In this document: positions 1 through 11,394 of the stretch, in pieces | Layout: every line of letters starts with the position of its first letter | How positions within the stretch are numbered: the first letter of the stretch is position 1 | Source: Aporophyla lueneburgensis | Taxonomy: Eukaryota > Arthropoda > Insecta > Lepidoptera > Noctuidae | Direction: 5' to 3' | NCBI GenBank assembly: GCA_932294355.1 | Contig: OW028753.1 | Span: 5,711,501-5,775,500, forward strand | DNA: 64,000 nucleotides | Position numbers and translations under genes: made by a program | The notes under the pieces: generated by a model | Databases searched by the model: none | Seen by the model: the letters and a program-made list of their open reading frames with translations, nothing else | What the model was told of the DNA's origin: nothing

Positions 1-239
1 AAACGCGCAATTTTATAGGTGTGTATAAATATTGCGAGATACCCACAAATCTTTGGCGCAATATCACGGGAAAAATGTATTCGTAAACTGTGCAGTGTAC
101 ATAGCTATGTTGGTGTGCTGTCTATTATAAAGCTTAGGTCATAAGCTGGCAGGTTTTCCGAAAGTTTCCTTTAGTGTAAATATAAATTTCTTGTGATTTT
201 TAGGTAAAATAAAAGTTTTCGTATTCTTTCAAAGGGTTA
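1..239. other. AT-rich sequence, nothing recognised
   Basis: No open frame, repeat or signal that I can support before the repeat A copy. Confidence 0.5.
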
Positions 240-510
240 ATGTGATGGGTCTGGGTGACTATCTTCACATACCAAGAGTCACCGTGCCTCGGAAAGCACG
301 TTAAGCCGTTAGTCTCGGCTGTCATTCGTGTTATCGTGTATCTTTGACAGTCGTTACGGGTCATCAGAAGCGCGAAATTCTAACAACCAGTCTTACCCGT
401 GCGTATTACCCAGTAATTGAGTGGGTCAAATAGCCATTCGCCCCATGTAAAATTCTGGTATTCAGCTGCTTTCGGGTAGACTCCAACATAGCTGGGAAAA
501 GGCTAGGGAG
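240..510 (+). repeat. Repeat A copy (SINE-like, lepidopteran dispersed repeat)
   Basis: One of about nine copies in this window. The shared blocks are ACCGTGCCTCGGAAAGCACG, TCTGACAACCAG, the palindrome CCCAGTTACTGGG (here CCCAGTAATTGAG) and the end TGGGAAAAGGCTAGG. The family carries no reading frame. I recognise it as common in moth genomes but cannot name it safely. Other copies are near 5709, 17485, 20030, 21451, 31075, 35322, 45605, 45735 and 60840. Confidence 0.75.
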
Positions 511-2065
511 CTGATATTTATTTTTATTTATAATATTAATCAGATTCTTAATTTGTTTTAACACCATTTAACCAAAACTGTACTGATTACTGTCACATTT
601 GCTATAACAAGAACACTCTGAATCTCTACTAATTAAATAGTAATGTAGCATGTATGAGTTGGGTATCTACAATAATGTACCTAAGCCTACCAACAATTTT
701 GATCATGAAAAATTTGCCTCTGACTAAGTTTTTGTCTTTCTATACACCATTTTTATGTGGAAATTGAAATGGCCTTGTCATAATTTTCCTTAAATTACCT
801 AAAATACATTTAATCGTAAATTTAAGTCAAACCTAATATTAATATTGATTGTTGTGGATCTAAATTTTTTTTATACCCGTATTTTGTATCGTAAAATTAT
901 TTATTCGAAAACCTTACAGAATTTCCACTTTCTTTCGCCGAAATCTTTGGCTATTCTGTCCTCGCCTTAACCCTGGCGGGCTTAGGCCACATTTCCATAC
1001 ATATGAGCCAGTCTCCGCTGCAAGGAGCCGAAACGAACCTTCCTTACACCCGCTTTGTGAGTCGAGCATTTTTTACCTTCTTTTGTCGTCACTTTTACTT
1101 AGTATTTCGGAACGCAGCTTGTTTAGAATACTTTTTGTAGGCATATTACGGGTTTTACCGTACGTACGTGTAGGGGTTTTGCCGTACGTATATGTTTGTT
1201 TGATGTCTCGAGTGTTGAAGGGTTGGGTATATTCGAATTTTGTTTTATTTTTGTCTTGAATAGATACTGGCTGGTGATATGGTTGTGTTTCAGTGTATCT
1301 TACTTGCTTCTGCCCGCTACTTCGTCAACGTGAAGTTTGTTGTTTAACATAAAATATATTCTACACGGTCGGTATCAGATCTGTAGAATTCTGAAGATTA
1401 TCCCCTACAAATAAACTCACATACCTCTTTATAATAGAAATAAGTACAGATTTGTACAGCTTTCAGTAAGTCATCATATCGATTGATTTGAAAACGCCGT
1501 GTTTTCTCTTACTTTGAAATAATATAATATTTTCTATAAGCGACTTTCATGAAGTTAATTTATTTTTGGGTGAAAAGACAATTCAAGAATTATCCGTACT
1601 AGGCAATTGGCTGATACGTATTTCTGGATTACGAGTTGACTAATAAGGCGATTTTACTTTCGAGGACTTAATAGCCATTCATACGATTAAAAATATTATC
1701 GTATCAATTTACTATTAAAATGGAAAGAACAGTCTACTTGCGTGAACCTATAGAGGATACCTAGGTAAGATCATGTTGTCTTGATATTTAGCTAAATACT
1801 TGGGCATGTGATGTGGAGGAACAAGGAAAATGTTTTTAGTAGGATTGTGGCTTGCTTTAAGAATAGGAGAAGACCAAAGACATATGTGAAAGATGAAATG
1901 GCTAGAATGGTTCTGACTACTGTAACGACGACTAATAGAGAAGTATGAAAGAAAAAGACATGGTGCACCGACCCCAAATAACTTGGCTTAGTGAATTAAA
2001 ATAACGATTCAGCTAAACACTTCCACTTTCTGTACAACCATTTCCTCCAAAACTATCTTTAAAAG
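511..2065. other. AT-rich stretch without a gene
   Basis: Only minor structure is visible. An imperfect 24-bp direct repeat built on GGGTTTTACCGTACGTACG lies at about 1148-1194. A short Helitron 3' end relic, reading GCTTCTGCCCGC on this strand, lies at about 1305-1340. The 61-codon minus-strand frame at 1792-1977 has low-complexity composition and no support. Confidence 0.45.
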
Positions 2066-2277
2066 CCCCCGGACGCTAGTGCGATGCAACTCCGGCAGAA
2101 GAATAAGGGGTCTGCTAGGACCGATGCCTGCGAGAGTCGTGAGATTTGTTCGAAAGAGATACCGTCACCCTGGCATATGGGCAACTGAAGGAACACGGGT
2201 GGGTTTTACTCAGTAAAAGTCTGACACGCCCTCTGCACAGAGCGGGAGACGACATTTCATGATTTCCGAAAAAAAAA
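2066..2277 (+). mobile_element. R1-like LINE, 5'-truncated 3' end with poly-A
   Basis: The sequence matches the 3' untranslated end of the longer R1-like element at 35933-36707: the blocks GTTCGAAAGAGATACCGT, GGCATATGGGCAACTGA and AAAGTCTGACACGCCCT are shared. It ends in eight or more A residues, as expected for target-primed reverse transcription. It contains no coding part. I see no clear target-site duplication. Confidence 0.75.
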
Positions 2278-4010
2278 TCCATGTTCTTTTTATAGAATTT
2301 GTCCCACGAGTCACAGCACGGTGTGTCTATCTACGGAAGCCTTAAGACTAGACAAAAATAAATTCAAAATTTCAATCGAAAACACTTCATCCCATTTCCG
2401 ATGGATAATTCAATTTTCTTCTAAAGAATAAATAAAACCCACACAAAAATATGATAAGGAAATTGTTATAATATCGTGAAGGAGGCGACGCTCCAATATA
2501 TCATGTGACGTCACGGGCTATGCGGCTGACACGAAAATATTGCGATGCATCAAAACTGCCAACGAGCAGGGAGAAAAAACGAACTTTACTGGGTGTGTGT
2601 GTGGTACAAGTTGTGAGAGATCAGCGGTTTTTACGCCTGTGGGTTTGCGTTTTAGATTTTCCGGCACTGTCCGATAAGAATCTCAGATCAAAGTTAGACT
2701 ACAGTGTTTTGTTGTTCCGATTTTCTTCTTCTTCTCTGTTATGATGAATTTTGTCTAATCGCAGGTGTAGTCGTTGTTCGTCTCACGATCGTTTTTTATC
2801 ACATGTTTTTCCAATAGTTCTTAGCTTAGTGAGTTTTAATATATAAGTCAGATTCAAGGTCTTTTTTGTTAGAGATAATTAAAAATAGTTACCAAACTAC
2901 TCGCACTCGTTTTTTTAATGCGTAGAGATTTTTACAATCGGTAAAACAGGCATGATATTATGTTATGTTATTGTTGTGTTGTTTGAAATAGTACCTAACT
3001 TTTTCATTGTAATAGATTTGTTTGGCGATTAAAGAGAAGCTTGTTTAACACCGTTGCTCCAAAAGGTTGCTCACCTACGTATCTTAAACGAGAGGGTTTT
3101 CAACAAAGGTAAACCATGACTATAGCCCGCTTTCTCTTATGAATTAAATCAAACAATAATACGTTCAGAAAAGCGAGGGTGGATTGTGTCTTGAAAAATG
3201 CTCTGTGGAGCTCTGTGGCGATGGGTTGTATATCATAAGACATATCGCAAGATGTATCTCAAGATATATCTGCGCTTGTGTACCTAAGTGAATATTATGA
3301 AAATCTTTGAGAGTAAGTACATAAAATTCAGCACTGGTTTAAACGAAGGTATTAATTAGTTAAAATGCAGATCATACCTAATACATGGTTAATATTTATA
3401 CAGTATACAGGTTAAATGTACAAAAAAAAAAAAAAATGTTTTCATCATTCAAACTTTGTTCATAACTTTAAATGACACTGACATACTCCTACATTAAAGC
3501 AACCAAATGACTGTTATATTACACTTTTTGGAAAATCGTAAAAAAATATGTAAGTTCTATAAAAATTTGCAAAATCAGCTGACCGATCTTCACAGAACAG
3601 AAAGATGTTTATTTTTTTTAATTTAATTAGTTTTTGAAATCGAAACCCAATAAGCTGATAAAGTATTGCCAGCTAGTTTAATTTGACCCTCTAAAAAGAG
3701 CTTTATGTTGAAGAACAACACTATTGAACGGCTCAACACAGATTTTACTTAGTAAGATCCGTTTTTCACTAAATCTTAAATTCTTTTTTGACTTCACGCC
3801 TTCCCGTGACACGGGGTCGCCTTTCTTAATTTTCTTCTTTAATTTTCATTTACTTCTGAGTTCTGGTAAGCATCGCAAAACAATAAGGAAAACCTGATTT
3901 CAAGGAAACTTCTTTGACCAATGCAACAATAGTTATTACAGGTAAATATAAAGGTTTCTTCAAATTAGCCTAACAAGCCTAGGATCAAAGACGCTACGGA
4001 TTTTTGATCT
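2278..4010. other. AT-rich stretch without a supported gene
   Basis: A perfect CRE palindrome TGACGTCA lies at 2506-2513 and a 14-base A run near 3422. A 79-codon plus-strand frame at 2505-2744 does not resemble anything I know and lacks support. Confidence 0.4.
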
Positions 4011-4013
4011 GAA

Positions 4014-4199
4014 TGCCGATGCTGCCGGGGTCACGAGATTCGTTCGAAAGAGTTACCGTGGCCCTGGCATATGGGCAACTGAAGGAACACGGGGGGATTT
4101 TAGTCAGTAAAAGTCTGACACGCCCTACCGCTCCGCCCAGAGCGGGAGAAGTCATTTGATGATTTCCCATCAAAAAAAAAAAAAATTATTGCCGATGCT
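4014..4199 (+). mobile_element. R1-like LINE 3' end with probable 10-bp TSD
   Basis: A second 5'-truncated copy of the R1-like LINE 3' end, about 165 bp plus a 14-base poly-A. The 10-mer TGCCGATGCT lies directly before it (4014-4023) and shortly after the A tract (4190-4199), which fits a target-site duplication. The internal blocks are the same as in the copy at 2066. Confidence 0.75.
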
Positions 4200-5708
4200 C
4201 GTAATTAAAAACGTTTAAAATCTAAGTCTCATCTTGACGACAGTAAAATGTCAAAATCTTGTTAAAACTCTAGGTATTTTTGACAGACGGAGACTGGACT
4301 GAGAACGATCTTAAAATTAAGAGATTACTCCACTGATCAGAAGTTACTGGTTTTGTCGAAACATGCCGATAGTTTTCTTGTCTACCCTACAATCGCTTCT
4401 ACTGTTATGGTCTTAGAATTTAAATTTCCATCTCAACTTAAGACCTCATACGACGAGGCAGCATAGCACAAACCAACACACACGAACATACAACATTTAC
4501 ACCTGTGTCTGCCTTTTAAATCGTACGGGAAGTGAAACTCTAACATCTATTGAAAACCCGAAACAGGGGGAGTTACCTCCACCTCCCACCCCCCTCGTTA
4601 TTCTACTTCCCTTCTCCCCTTTCTTTCCACTAACTTCGCATCGTCATCCGTATTACTTGGGCTCTAACTTATGTGGGGTACATGAGGTCGGCTACACATT
4701 TGATTTTAGACTCTATCACTTTATCTGTAAAGTGGAAATTCACTTGTTACAAAAATCCAATTTACAACACCAGCACCCACCCGATTATATTCTTTATTTT
4801 TTGTACGGTAAGAGTGATTATCGCTTGTAGAATCACAGATCAATTTCGCGATAGTCTATACTGATTCCTTTGCATTACTTTTTCCTTCTTTGTGGATGTA
4901 TTTTATACGAGTTTTAAGGTCTAATGTGGATAGTCGGCATGTCGCGAATGTTGATGTGCTGTTGTGTGCGTGGGCCTTTATAGCGGGATGAGGACGATTC
5001 AATTTTGTGTGGAGCATCTATTTTGTAATAGAATTTTAGGAGTGTTTAACTTATATTGAATTTTGTTTCTTCAGGCAGCTGTAACTGTGTAATTTTCTGG
5101 GGTTTTCTCGAAAAGTTAATTCTATACCTATGAGAATTGTGTCTTTGTAACTTATTTAGTTTTAATCTGAAACTCCTTTCCATGGTGGAGATGTTTCTTC
5201 AAGTTAAAGGAGCCAGTAGGTGTAGCATGACCAATTCTATCTCTAGTCTACCAGAATAGAGAAATTTCTTTCTATTCAACTCGACATCTCTTCGGCCCGA
5301 GCACGGGGCGAGCCGTAGACTCGGGTTTCTATGAAGACAAACACAGTTATTCTTTCCATAGCAAGAGAGTGGTAACTAATGTGATTAAGGTGGATCCCCT
5401 GAGTACTTTTTCATTGAATAGTCATACAGTGGGATTAAACGATCTTAGAGTATTGTACTGATGATTACAATAAATATAATCCTGTAAAAAAAAATGTACC
5501 TCCAACTGAAACTCCAAATCAAAAGTAGAGAAAAATTAGTCGCTATGCTCGACATCGTAGAATTTTGTCGACTGAAGAATAGAAATATTTCTTCTCTTCA
5601 GTTTTAACACCACCGTTTTTAAGATGGCAGAAATCTTTCTACATTCTGCTATTTTGTCTATTTATCCGTCGACAAAACTCGTTTCTATGGTGGTCATATT
5701 ACGCGTGC
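4200..5708. other. Stretch without a gene
   Basis: AT-rich with local C-rich patches (about 4565-4620). Nothing recognised. The 63-codon frame at 4673-4864 is not supported by composition or similarity. Confidence 0.4.
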
Positions 5709-5990
5709 TGAGCTTAGTAACATCAGCCGCACAGGTCGAATAATCAATGTATGAGTGAACATGTTTACATACCGTGCCTCGGAAAGCACATAAAGTCGTT
5801 GGTGCCGACTGTCATTTGTGGATCTTTCATTAACGTTACGGGTCCTTAGAAACCCGAAAGTCTGACAACCAGTTGTACAAAGGGTTATCGTATTACCCAG
5901 TAACTGGGTTGTGGAAGTCAGGTGGGCAGTCGGTCCATGTAAATACCTGATATTCAGCAGCATCCAGTTAGCCTGGAAACCAACCCCAAC
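5709..5990 (+). repeat. Repeat A copy
   Basis: Nearly full length. It carries ACCGTGCCTCGGAAAGCACA, the TCTGACAACCAG block and the palindromic CCCAGTAACTGGG. The terminal TGGGAAAAGGCTAGG block has decayed. Confidence 0.75.
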
Positions 5991-6315
5991 TCACTCCATT
6001 GCCACCTTAATAATTACAGTCTCATTACCCGGTAAACTATATGTGCAGTCAAGATAAAAAATTTGCTGCTTACCTACCCTGCGTCCGTAGTTGTCTTTTC
6101 AGATTGGTAAGAACTAGGTTTCTTGGCGAAATACTCTAGGACATGATCTAGGAATTAAGAGTGCCTGCATCAGAAATAATGTAATAGTATGATGTAGATG
6201 CTGTAGCCATCAATATAACAAGCCTGGTGATGTAGATCACAACGTTATTTGTAGCTTATTGACAGTCAGAACCTATTCCGTAATACCAAAAAAACAACAT
6301 GGGTGCTTATGAAAC

Positions 6316-6563
6316 GTCAGAAGGGGTTTGACGCATTTGGTGCACCTTCACCATTATTTTGTTGATTGTATTTTTAAGAAAATTACCTACGCAATACCAA
6401 AGATTCTTTCATTTTTAGACAATTTTTCCAACTCTCCACTCGTCTTAAAAAGTGCTACTTTTGCGAAGTGCACCAATTGAGAAGTGCACCAATTGCTAAG
6501 TTCACCATTTGAGCATGGTGTACAAGTTGAGACGTGCACCAAATGCGTCAAACCCGTCAGAAG
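6316..6563. mobile_element. 232-bp MITE with 22-bp perfect TIRs and 8-bp TSD
   Basis: The direct repeat GTCAGAAG (6316-6323 and 6556-6563) flanks a 232-bp element at 6324-6555. Its ends are perfect 22-bp inverted repeats starting GGGTTTGACGCATTTGGTGC. Several copies of the motif GTGCACCAATTG or a close variant lie just inside the right end, like subterminal transposase-binding repeats. The 8-bp TSD suggests a hAT-type element, but the TIR starts with GGG rather than CA, so a Merlin- or P-like origin is also possible. No coding capacity. Confidence 0.88.
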
Positions 6564-6569
6564 CTAGGT

Positions 6570-6643
6570 GCTCGGTTTCAATTTGTTGATTCTTCTTCAG
6601 AGAGGAGCTCGGTTTCAATTTGTTGATTCTTCTTCAGAGAGGA
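6570..6643. repeat. 37-bp perfect tandem duplication
   Basis: Two adjacent identical 37-bp units (6570-6606 and 6607-6643), each starting GCTCGGTTTCAATTTGTTGA. They begin seven bases after the MITE's right TSD. No divergence is visible between units, so the duplication is probably recent. Confidence 0.9.
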
Positions 6644-6784
6644 GCCGGTAAGAAACTCTATGGTAACTCGTTTAAAAATACAGACTCAGGCACAGGTGTT
6701 CTCTCTGTGAAAGGGAGGAGGCTGAAATCCACCATGCAGATCCAGTGCGGGTTAAATGTCACATGTTTCCGAAGTATTTGGTTC

Positions 6785-7546
6785 AGAATCAGAATCATTT
6801 ATTTGTAAAACATAGGTTACAGGTCAAGGTGTTAATAATGAAATGATGCGCTATGTTTTGCCATTGATGACATACAAAAATATCAGTGAAGATTATCATA
6901 AAAATAAAAATAAAAGCAGACCAAATTCACTATACAAAACAAAAAATAACCAGAAAATAAAATACATGTACAGTTGTTACAGTGATTTATCATTTAGGTA
7001 ATCATCATAGTAACATTTCTCCACCAGTAATTTAGAAAAACATTTTTTGAATTTTATTAGTGGCATGCTTCTTATGACCTCGGGTATTTTATTATAAATT
7101 TTGGGCGCAACACCAAAAAATCTCTTTTTCATTAATGATGTACTGCATTTTGTTGTACATAGTTGACTACGGATTGGGTTCTTCTTAACCGCTGACAACT
7201 TAGTAAATAGATGCGGATTTGATTTTACAAACAATGCAGTTTCTAATATATAAATAGCTGGTAACGTTAAAATCTTAAACTTCTTAAAGTAGGGAACGCA
7301 ACTGTCTGTTGGTTTTAGATTACACATGGATCGTGCACATCTTTTTTGCATCCTGAATATCAGTTCCCTGTTAGTTGACTGTCCCCAGAAAACAACACCA
7401 TTCCGTAGAACAGAGACTACAACTTCATGATACGCTGTTAGTAGAGTCTCTGTATTTACTTTCCTAGACAGTTGAAATACGCAGACTTACTAAGTCGCTT
7501 GCAAATTTCCTCTACGTGAGGTTTCCAGGTTAATTTGTGGTCTACA
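6785..7546 (-). pseudogene. Jockey/CR1-like LINE, C-terminal part of the reverse transcriptase ORF, 5' truncated
   Basis: The minus strand encodes the region downstream of the reverse transcriptase catalytic core of a jockey/CR1-like non-LTR retrotransposon. Readable landmarks are VDHKLTWKPHVEEICKRLSK, then the block with NGVVFWGQSTN, QKRCARSMCNLKPTDSCVPY, FKKFKILTLPAIYILE and MKKRFFGVAPKIYNKIPE, and a stop at 6977-6979. A one-base frameshift near 7475 separates the first block from the rest, so this copy is dead. The catalytic YxDD region is absent through 5' truncation. After the stop comes a 3' UTR with AATAAATGATTCTGATTCTG, a polyadenylation signal followed by a short repeat tail typical of such LINEs. 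It sits inside SINE D in the same orientation. Family recognition is from the motif series; the clade name is less certain. Confidence 0.82.
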
Positions 7547-7586
7547 GTTCTAGGGACATATCGGTTTCCTCGTGATGTTTTTCTTT

Positions 7587-7648
7587 ACCTTTTAAGAGCA
7601 GTGGCGTTGAAGTAAAACTTTACTTCAACACTACTGCTCTTAAAAGGT
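7587..7648. repeat. 30-bp inverted duplication (hairpin) inside SINE D
   Basis: The left arm 7587-7616 and right arm 7619-7648 are reverse complements with two mismatches and a 2-base loop. Other SINE D copies have only one arm here (the CATCAACACTGCTCTCAAAA segment), so the second arm is a derived inverted copy. Confidence 0.88.
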
Positions 7649-7728
7649 ATAGCGCCTGACTGGGTTCGAACTTCTGACCTACAAGTTTTTAGTCGCTGCC
7701 GTTACCACTAGTTTCAGTAACAATAAAT

Positions 7729-10725
7729 TAAGAAATTAGCATTATTCCTTATACGTATACAGGCCACCTGTTTGCTTGTCACATTAAAGGATAAACGTCT
7801 CCATACATTCCGAAGTTCATTAATATTCTCACATAAATTAGGATTTAACTCAGCCAAACAAATTGGGTGTTCATCATTAATGAGACATAAACAGACAAAC
7901 ACTCCCTCCTTTACCCAATATAACAGGCAATTAGCGGTCTTGACAAATAACTGCAAATATTTGGGGCGACTTATAAATTAGAAAAATTTACAAGGAAAAA
8001 TAAACGGTGTCACCACGAAGAGAGAGTCTAAATTAGGTATTGAATATCTCAGAAGAATTAAAATACAATGCAGCAAAGAAAAGTTGTGTCTGTTTACTTT
8101 AATGACGTCATTAAATGCCATAACATCGTCCAGACGGGGATTATCCCGGATATTTTCAAAGAATATACAATGAATTATGTAAGGAAACTCCTATTGACGA
8201 GGGATTAGGTCTTAAGAACGACTTGACAGTAAGAAGGTACGAGTCAGGATTGAAAAAGTTTAAAAAGTAGGTACTTGGAAGATCGTTTTTTATTATTGTG
8301 TGCAAAATTCGTTGTAAACTCGCCTTTAGTTTGTCTGGCTCGTCTAAAGCTAGCCTTATTTTAACCCGCTGACAAAGACGTCAGATTTTTCGCTATTCGA
8401 ATTTTAAATTTCAGAATAGATAATATTTAAATATTAGAAACTTATTGATCGAATGTTGCTACGTGTGGCCCTTCCCATAGATTATTTATTTATTACGTAG
8501 GGGTGTCAAAATCAACCGTTGTCACAGAAGACACGCATTGCTTATAATAGGTTGTTTTTCTTTGTGTGTGATTCAAAATATGTTTTCTTCGTTCATTGTT
8601 ATATTTATCCTAATTTGATCTACTTATAAATAGCATGTTGCTTTGACTAAGCAAAGTTTCTTGGTAAATAAATCTAAGTTTATTGTATTAAATAGTTTCT
8701 CTTGAAATTCCTCAAATTCTTTGCAGTATTTCCGTCCTTATTACCAGTAATCATGATTCCAACTGCGTACAACTTTTATTTAATGAAGCAAAATGTTCAC
8801 ATCATAGAAATTCCAGCTGTAAAGAGCACTAAAAATTTAATATCCTTTCGCATTCTTACAAAATATCTTCGAATATGGTCGTTAAAGTTAACCCCCCGTT
8901 CGCGGGGGTGGTTATTATTCATTTTTCTCCAGTCAAATTCAGTGTAGGGTTCACTAATGTGCCACTCTAAAATCAACCCCTACGAGGTTTTCGCGACCAT
9001 GTTTTTTCCCGTAGAAGTTTTTTGTTTGTTTCTTGTCCCTTTCTTTCGGGAGGAAAGTATATTTTTGTCTCTTTTCCTCTATCACGCTGCGTGGGGTGGC
9101 AACAGCGAAATTATGATACGTTTTTTTTGGGGCTTAAATTGATTTTTCGGAAGTATGTGGAAGCCATTTTATAGCGGTTTGCGAATGATATGGTTTTTTG
9201 TTGTTTAATAAAGTTTGAATGTCAATTTTCAAAGTTTTTTAACTTATAATTAAACAGATTGCCGAATAGTTTTTGTTTCTAGTTTTAATTACACCATACA
9301 TTCCGAAAAACGCAGGTTAAGTTTATACATAAATAGTAAAAGGCTAACAATACCTATTGTTAAAATGGTGCTATGACATCTTCCACATATTATCTTTCGC
9401 CTTTGCCTTTTTGACCCCAAAAGACCGAGTGAAACATTCTTAGATACTCACAGATAACCCACAAAGACTTTCCTATTTAATTTTATTGTGTGTTATTCAA
9501 AAACGCTTCTTTTAAGGGCCATTAAATTCTTTTAACATGTTAAACCTTAGATTAGATAAAACTTAGAAGTAAAACTTAACACGCGGTTTAAAAATTAAAA
9601 TTACTTCCAACATTAATTTTGATATTATCTAAACTATCAGATTCAAACGAAACAGTTTTTCTCGTAAATGTCATAACTTTAAAAATTATGACTTCATCAT
9701 AATAGAATAATAAAAAAAAACTTGTATTAGTCAAAATCGTGTTCCTTTGTTAATTGCTTACGGGTTCCCATTAAAAACATATAAAATGTGGAATATAAAA
9801 ATTAATAAATATCCCAATTATGTTTAGGGTTATTTTTTACTGTGTTTTTATATTGAAACATTTCATTTTGTTGTTGAATTATGGAACTATTATTATAGTT
9901 GGATAGTGATGACTATTGATTATTATAATAATATGTGACTACTTGATTGTGTGGCAGGTGCAGGGTTAACTTGTCAAGCGTTTTGATACATCTTTATGAT
10001 ATTTTTATTAGTAGGTACAAACTATTTTTGTAATGTAATTTAACAAGGTTTCTCTGAGATTAGCCTGTGGTAATGCAGATGTTCATAGGCTGAGTGACCA
10101 CTTACCATCGGGTGGATTGTTGGCTTGATTGTCAGCCAGCAAATGTATTATTAAACCTACTTTTTGAGCTCAATTACGGTATAGTAAGAGAATGACAAGT
10201 TAAAGTGGGATTGAGCGGGTTCGGGATCAGTGAGTGGCGTACCAAATTGCGTAAAACAGTAACAATAATTTTGACAGTTCAACAACTACCGAGAGTGTGT
10301 TAGGAAATGTTGGCGTAATGAATAGGCGTTTATGGGTGTTTTCCGGAGAAGGTAACACACAAGGACGCGTGGAAAGCTGTATGGGGGCGTCTTTTGCCCT
10401 GCAGCGGCACAACACAGGTTGAACAGAAAGAAGAGACTGTTCAGTAGAGAAGCTGGAAAGGCTAAAGGCTCCCATAGATGCGGAGGATAACGCGTCGCGT
10501 CAGTAGTAGACCAATTTCTATGAAGTTTTTATAGCGAAATCCTTAAAGCTGTGGCGAGATAGTGGTTCACTACCAAACCCATTCGTCCCACCAGCTGCAA
10601 ATGTCAAACCTAGACATGATTTGCCTTTGCTTATCTCGAATTTCCGGCTTTTCAGGACATCTTTAAATAGACTTCGGAGTTGGCAGGCCTTAGGATTCAC
10701 AGACGACTCCGCCCCGGAATGCAAT
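7729..10725. other. About 3 kb without a supported gene
   Basis: AT-rich. A small G/C hairpin (CCCCCG, loop TTCG, CGGGGG) lies at 8893-8908 and a CRE palindrome TGACGTCA at 8103-8110. A plus-strand frame starting MQQRKVVSVYFNDVIKCHNI near 8068 reads like protein for about 50 codons but I cannot place it. The 10200-10720 part is richer in G+C and may be an old retroelement tail, unidentified. Confidence 0.35.
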
Positions 10726-11054
10726 TAGGGTTGCCAGATTTAAAAAAATTGAAATCCGGAGTAAATTCCGGACATTTGAACAAAATTCCTGACTTTCTTG
10801 TAAATATAATATAAATGACGTTATGCATAGTGCATATGAATGAACGAAGCACGCCCTCGCTGACCAAAATGAATAACTACATTAATAATGATGATTGTTA
10901 CCTTATTTTGAAAATATTTGATTTATTACTTTTTTAGGTTCACTCTTTAATAAAATGTAATAAATTCCGGACGGTTTAGGATTCCCTCCACATTCCGGAC
11001 AAAGTCTTATAATACCGGACATGTCCGGAAAATTCCGGACGTATGGCAACCCTA
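10726..11054. mobile_element. TIR element with TAGGGTTGCCA ends
   Basis: The ends TAGGGTTGCCA (10726-10736) and TGGCAACCCTA (11044-11054) are perfect 11-bp inverted repeats, with weaker complementarity further in. The interior carries repeated CCGGAC/TCCGGA words near both ends (for example ATTCCGGAC at several places). No coding capacity. The target duplication cannot be fixed; TTA/TAA overlaps the ends. Superfamily unassigned. Confidence 0.65.
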
Positions 11055-11228
11055 AATATGGTTCTGTCCCACAAACATTGGAGCAGTTCAGCGTGTCCTG
11101 TTGTCTACACGCTACAGGAATTGATGGACACTACTGACAGTGCCTAGCTGGAAGACAAATTCTGGGCTGACTGTCAATAGATTGCTATCAACACTCTATG
11201 AAGAAGAAGATAGAAAATGCTGAATCAC

Positions 11229-11394
11229 TACATAGTATAAAACAAAGTCGCTTCCCTCTGTCTGTCCCTATGTATGCCTAGATCTTTAAAACTATGCAAC
11301 GGATTTTGATACGGTTTTTTTTAATAGATAGAGTGATTCAAGAGGAAGGTTTTACGTAAAATAGACGGGTAAAGCCACTGGCAGAAGCTAGTTA
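11229..11394 (+). mobile_element. Short non-autonomous Helitron
   Basis: The element has the typical interior TCTGTCTGTCCCTATGTATG, ACGGATTTTGAT and TAGATAGAGTGATTCAAGAG, and ends GGCAGAAGCTAG followed by T. CTAG at the 3' end, a preceding short hairpin-like stretch and no TSD are Helitron traits. Related copies lie at 48298 and 57286. Confidence 0.7.

Larger units (their letters stand above)
6684..7728 (-). mobile_element. SINE family D copy split by a LINE insertion
   Basis: The two flanks, 6684-6784 and 7547-7728, together make one minus-strand copy of the tRNA-derived SINE D (full reference copy at 49475-49750). The left piece holds the SINE 3' body. The right piece holds the GAGGAAACCG block and the tRNA-like head with a B box reading GTTCGAACCC. 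A LINE occupies 6785-7546 and is flanked by GTTC on both sides (6781-6784 and 7547-7550). The head also contains the inverted duplication described at 7587-7648. Confidence 0.8.

Noticed and set aside
6530..7560. Chimeric SINE-LINE cDNA joined by template switching
   Set aside because: The other half of the SINE is present on the far side of the LINE, so simple nested insertion explains the joint.
8893..8908. TTCG-loop hairpin as an RNA element or terminator
   Set aside because: Six base pairs in non-coding DNA without any gene next to it; easily chance.
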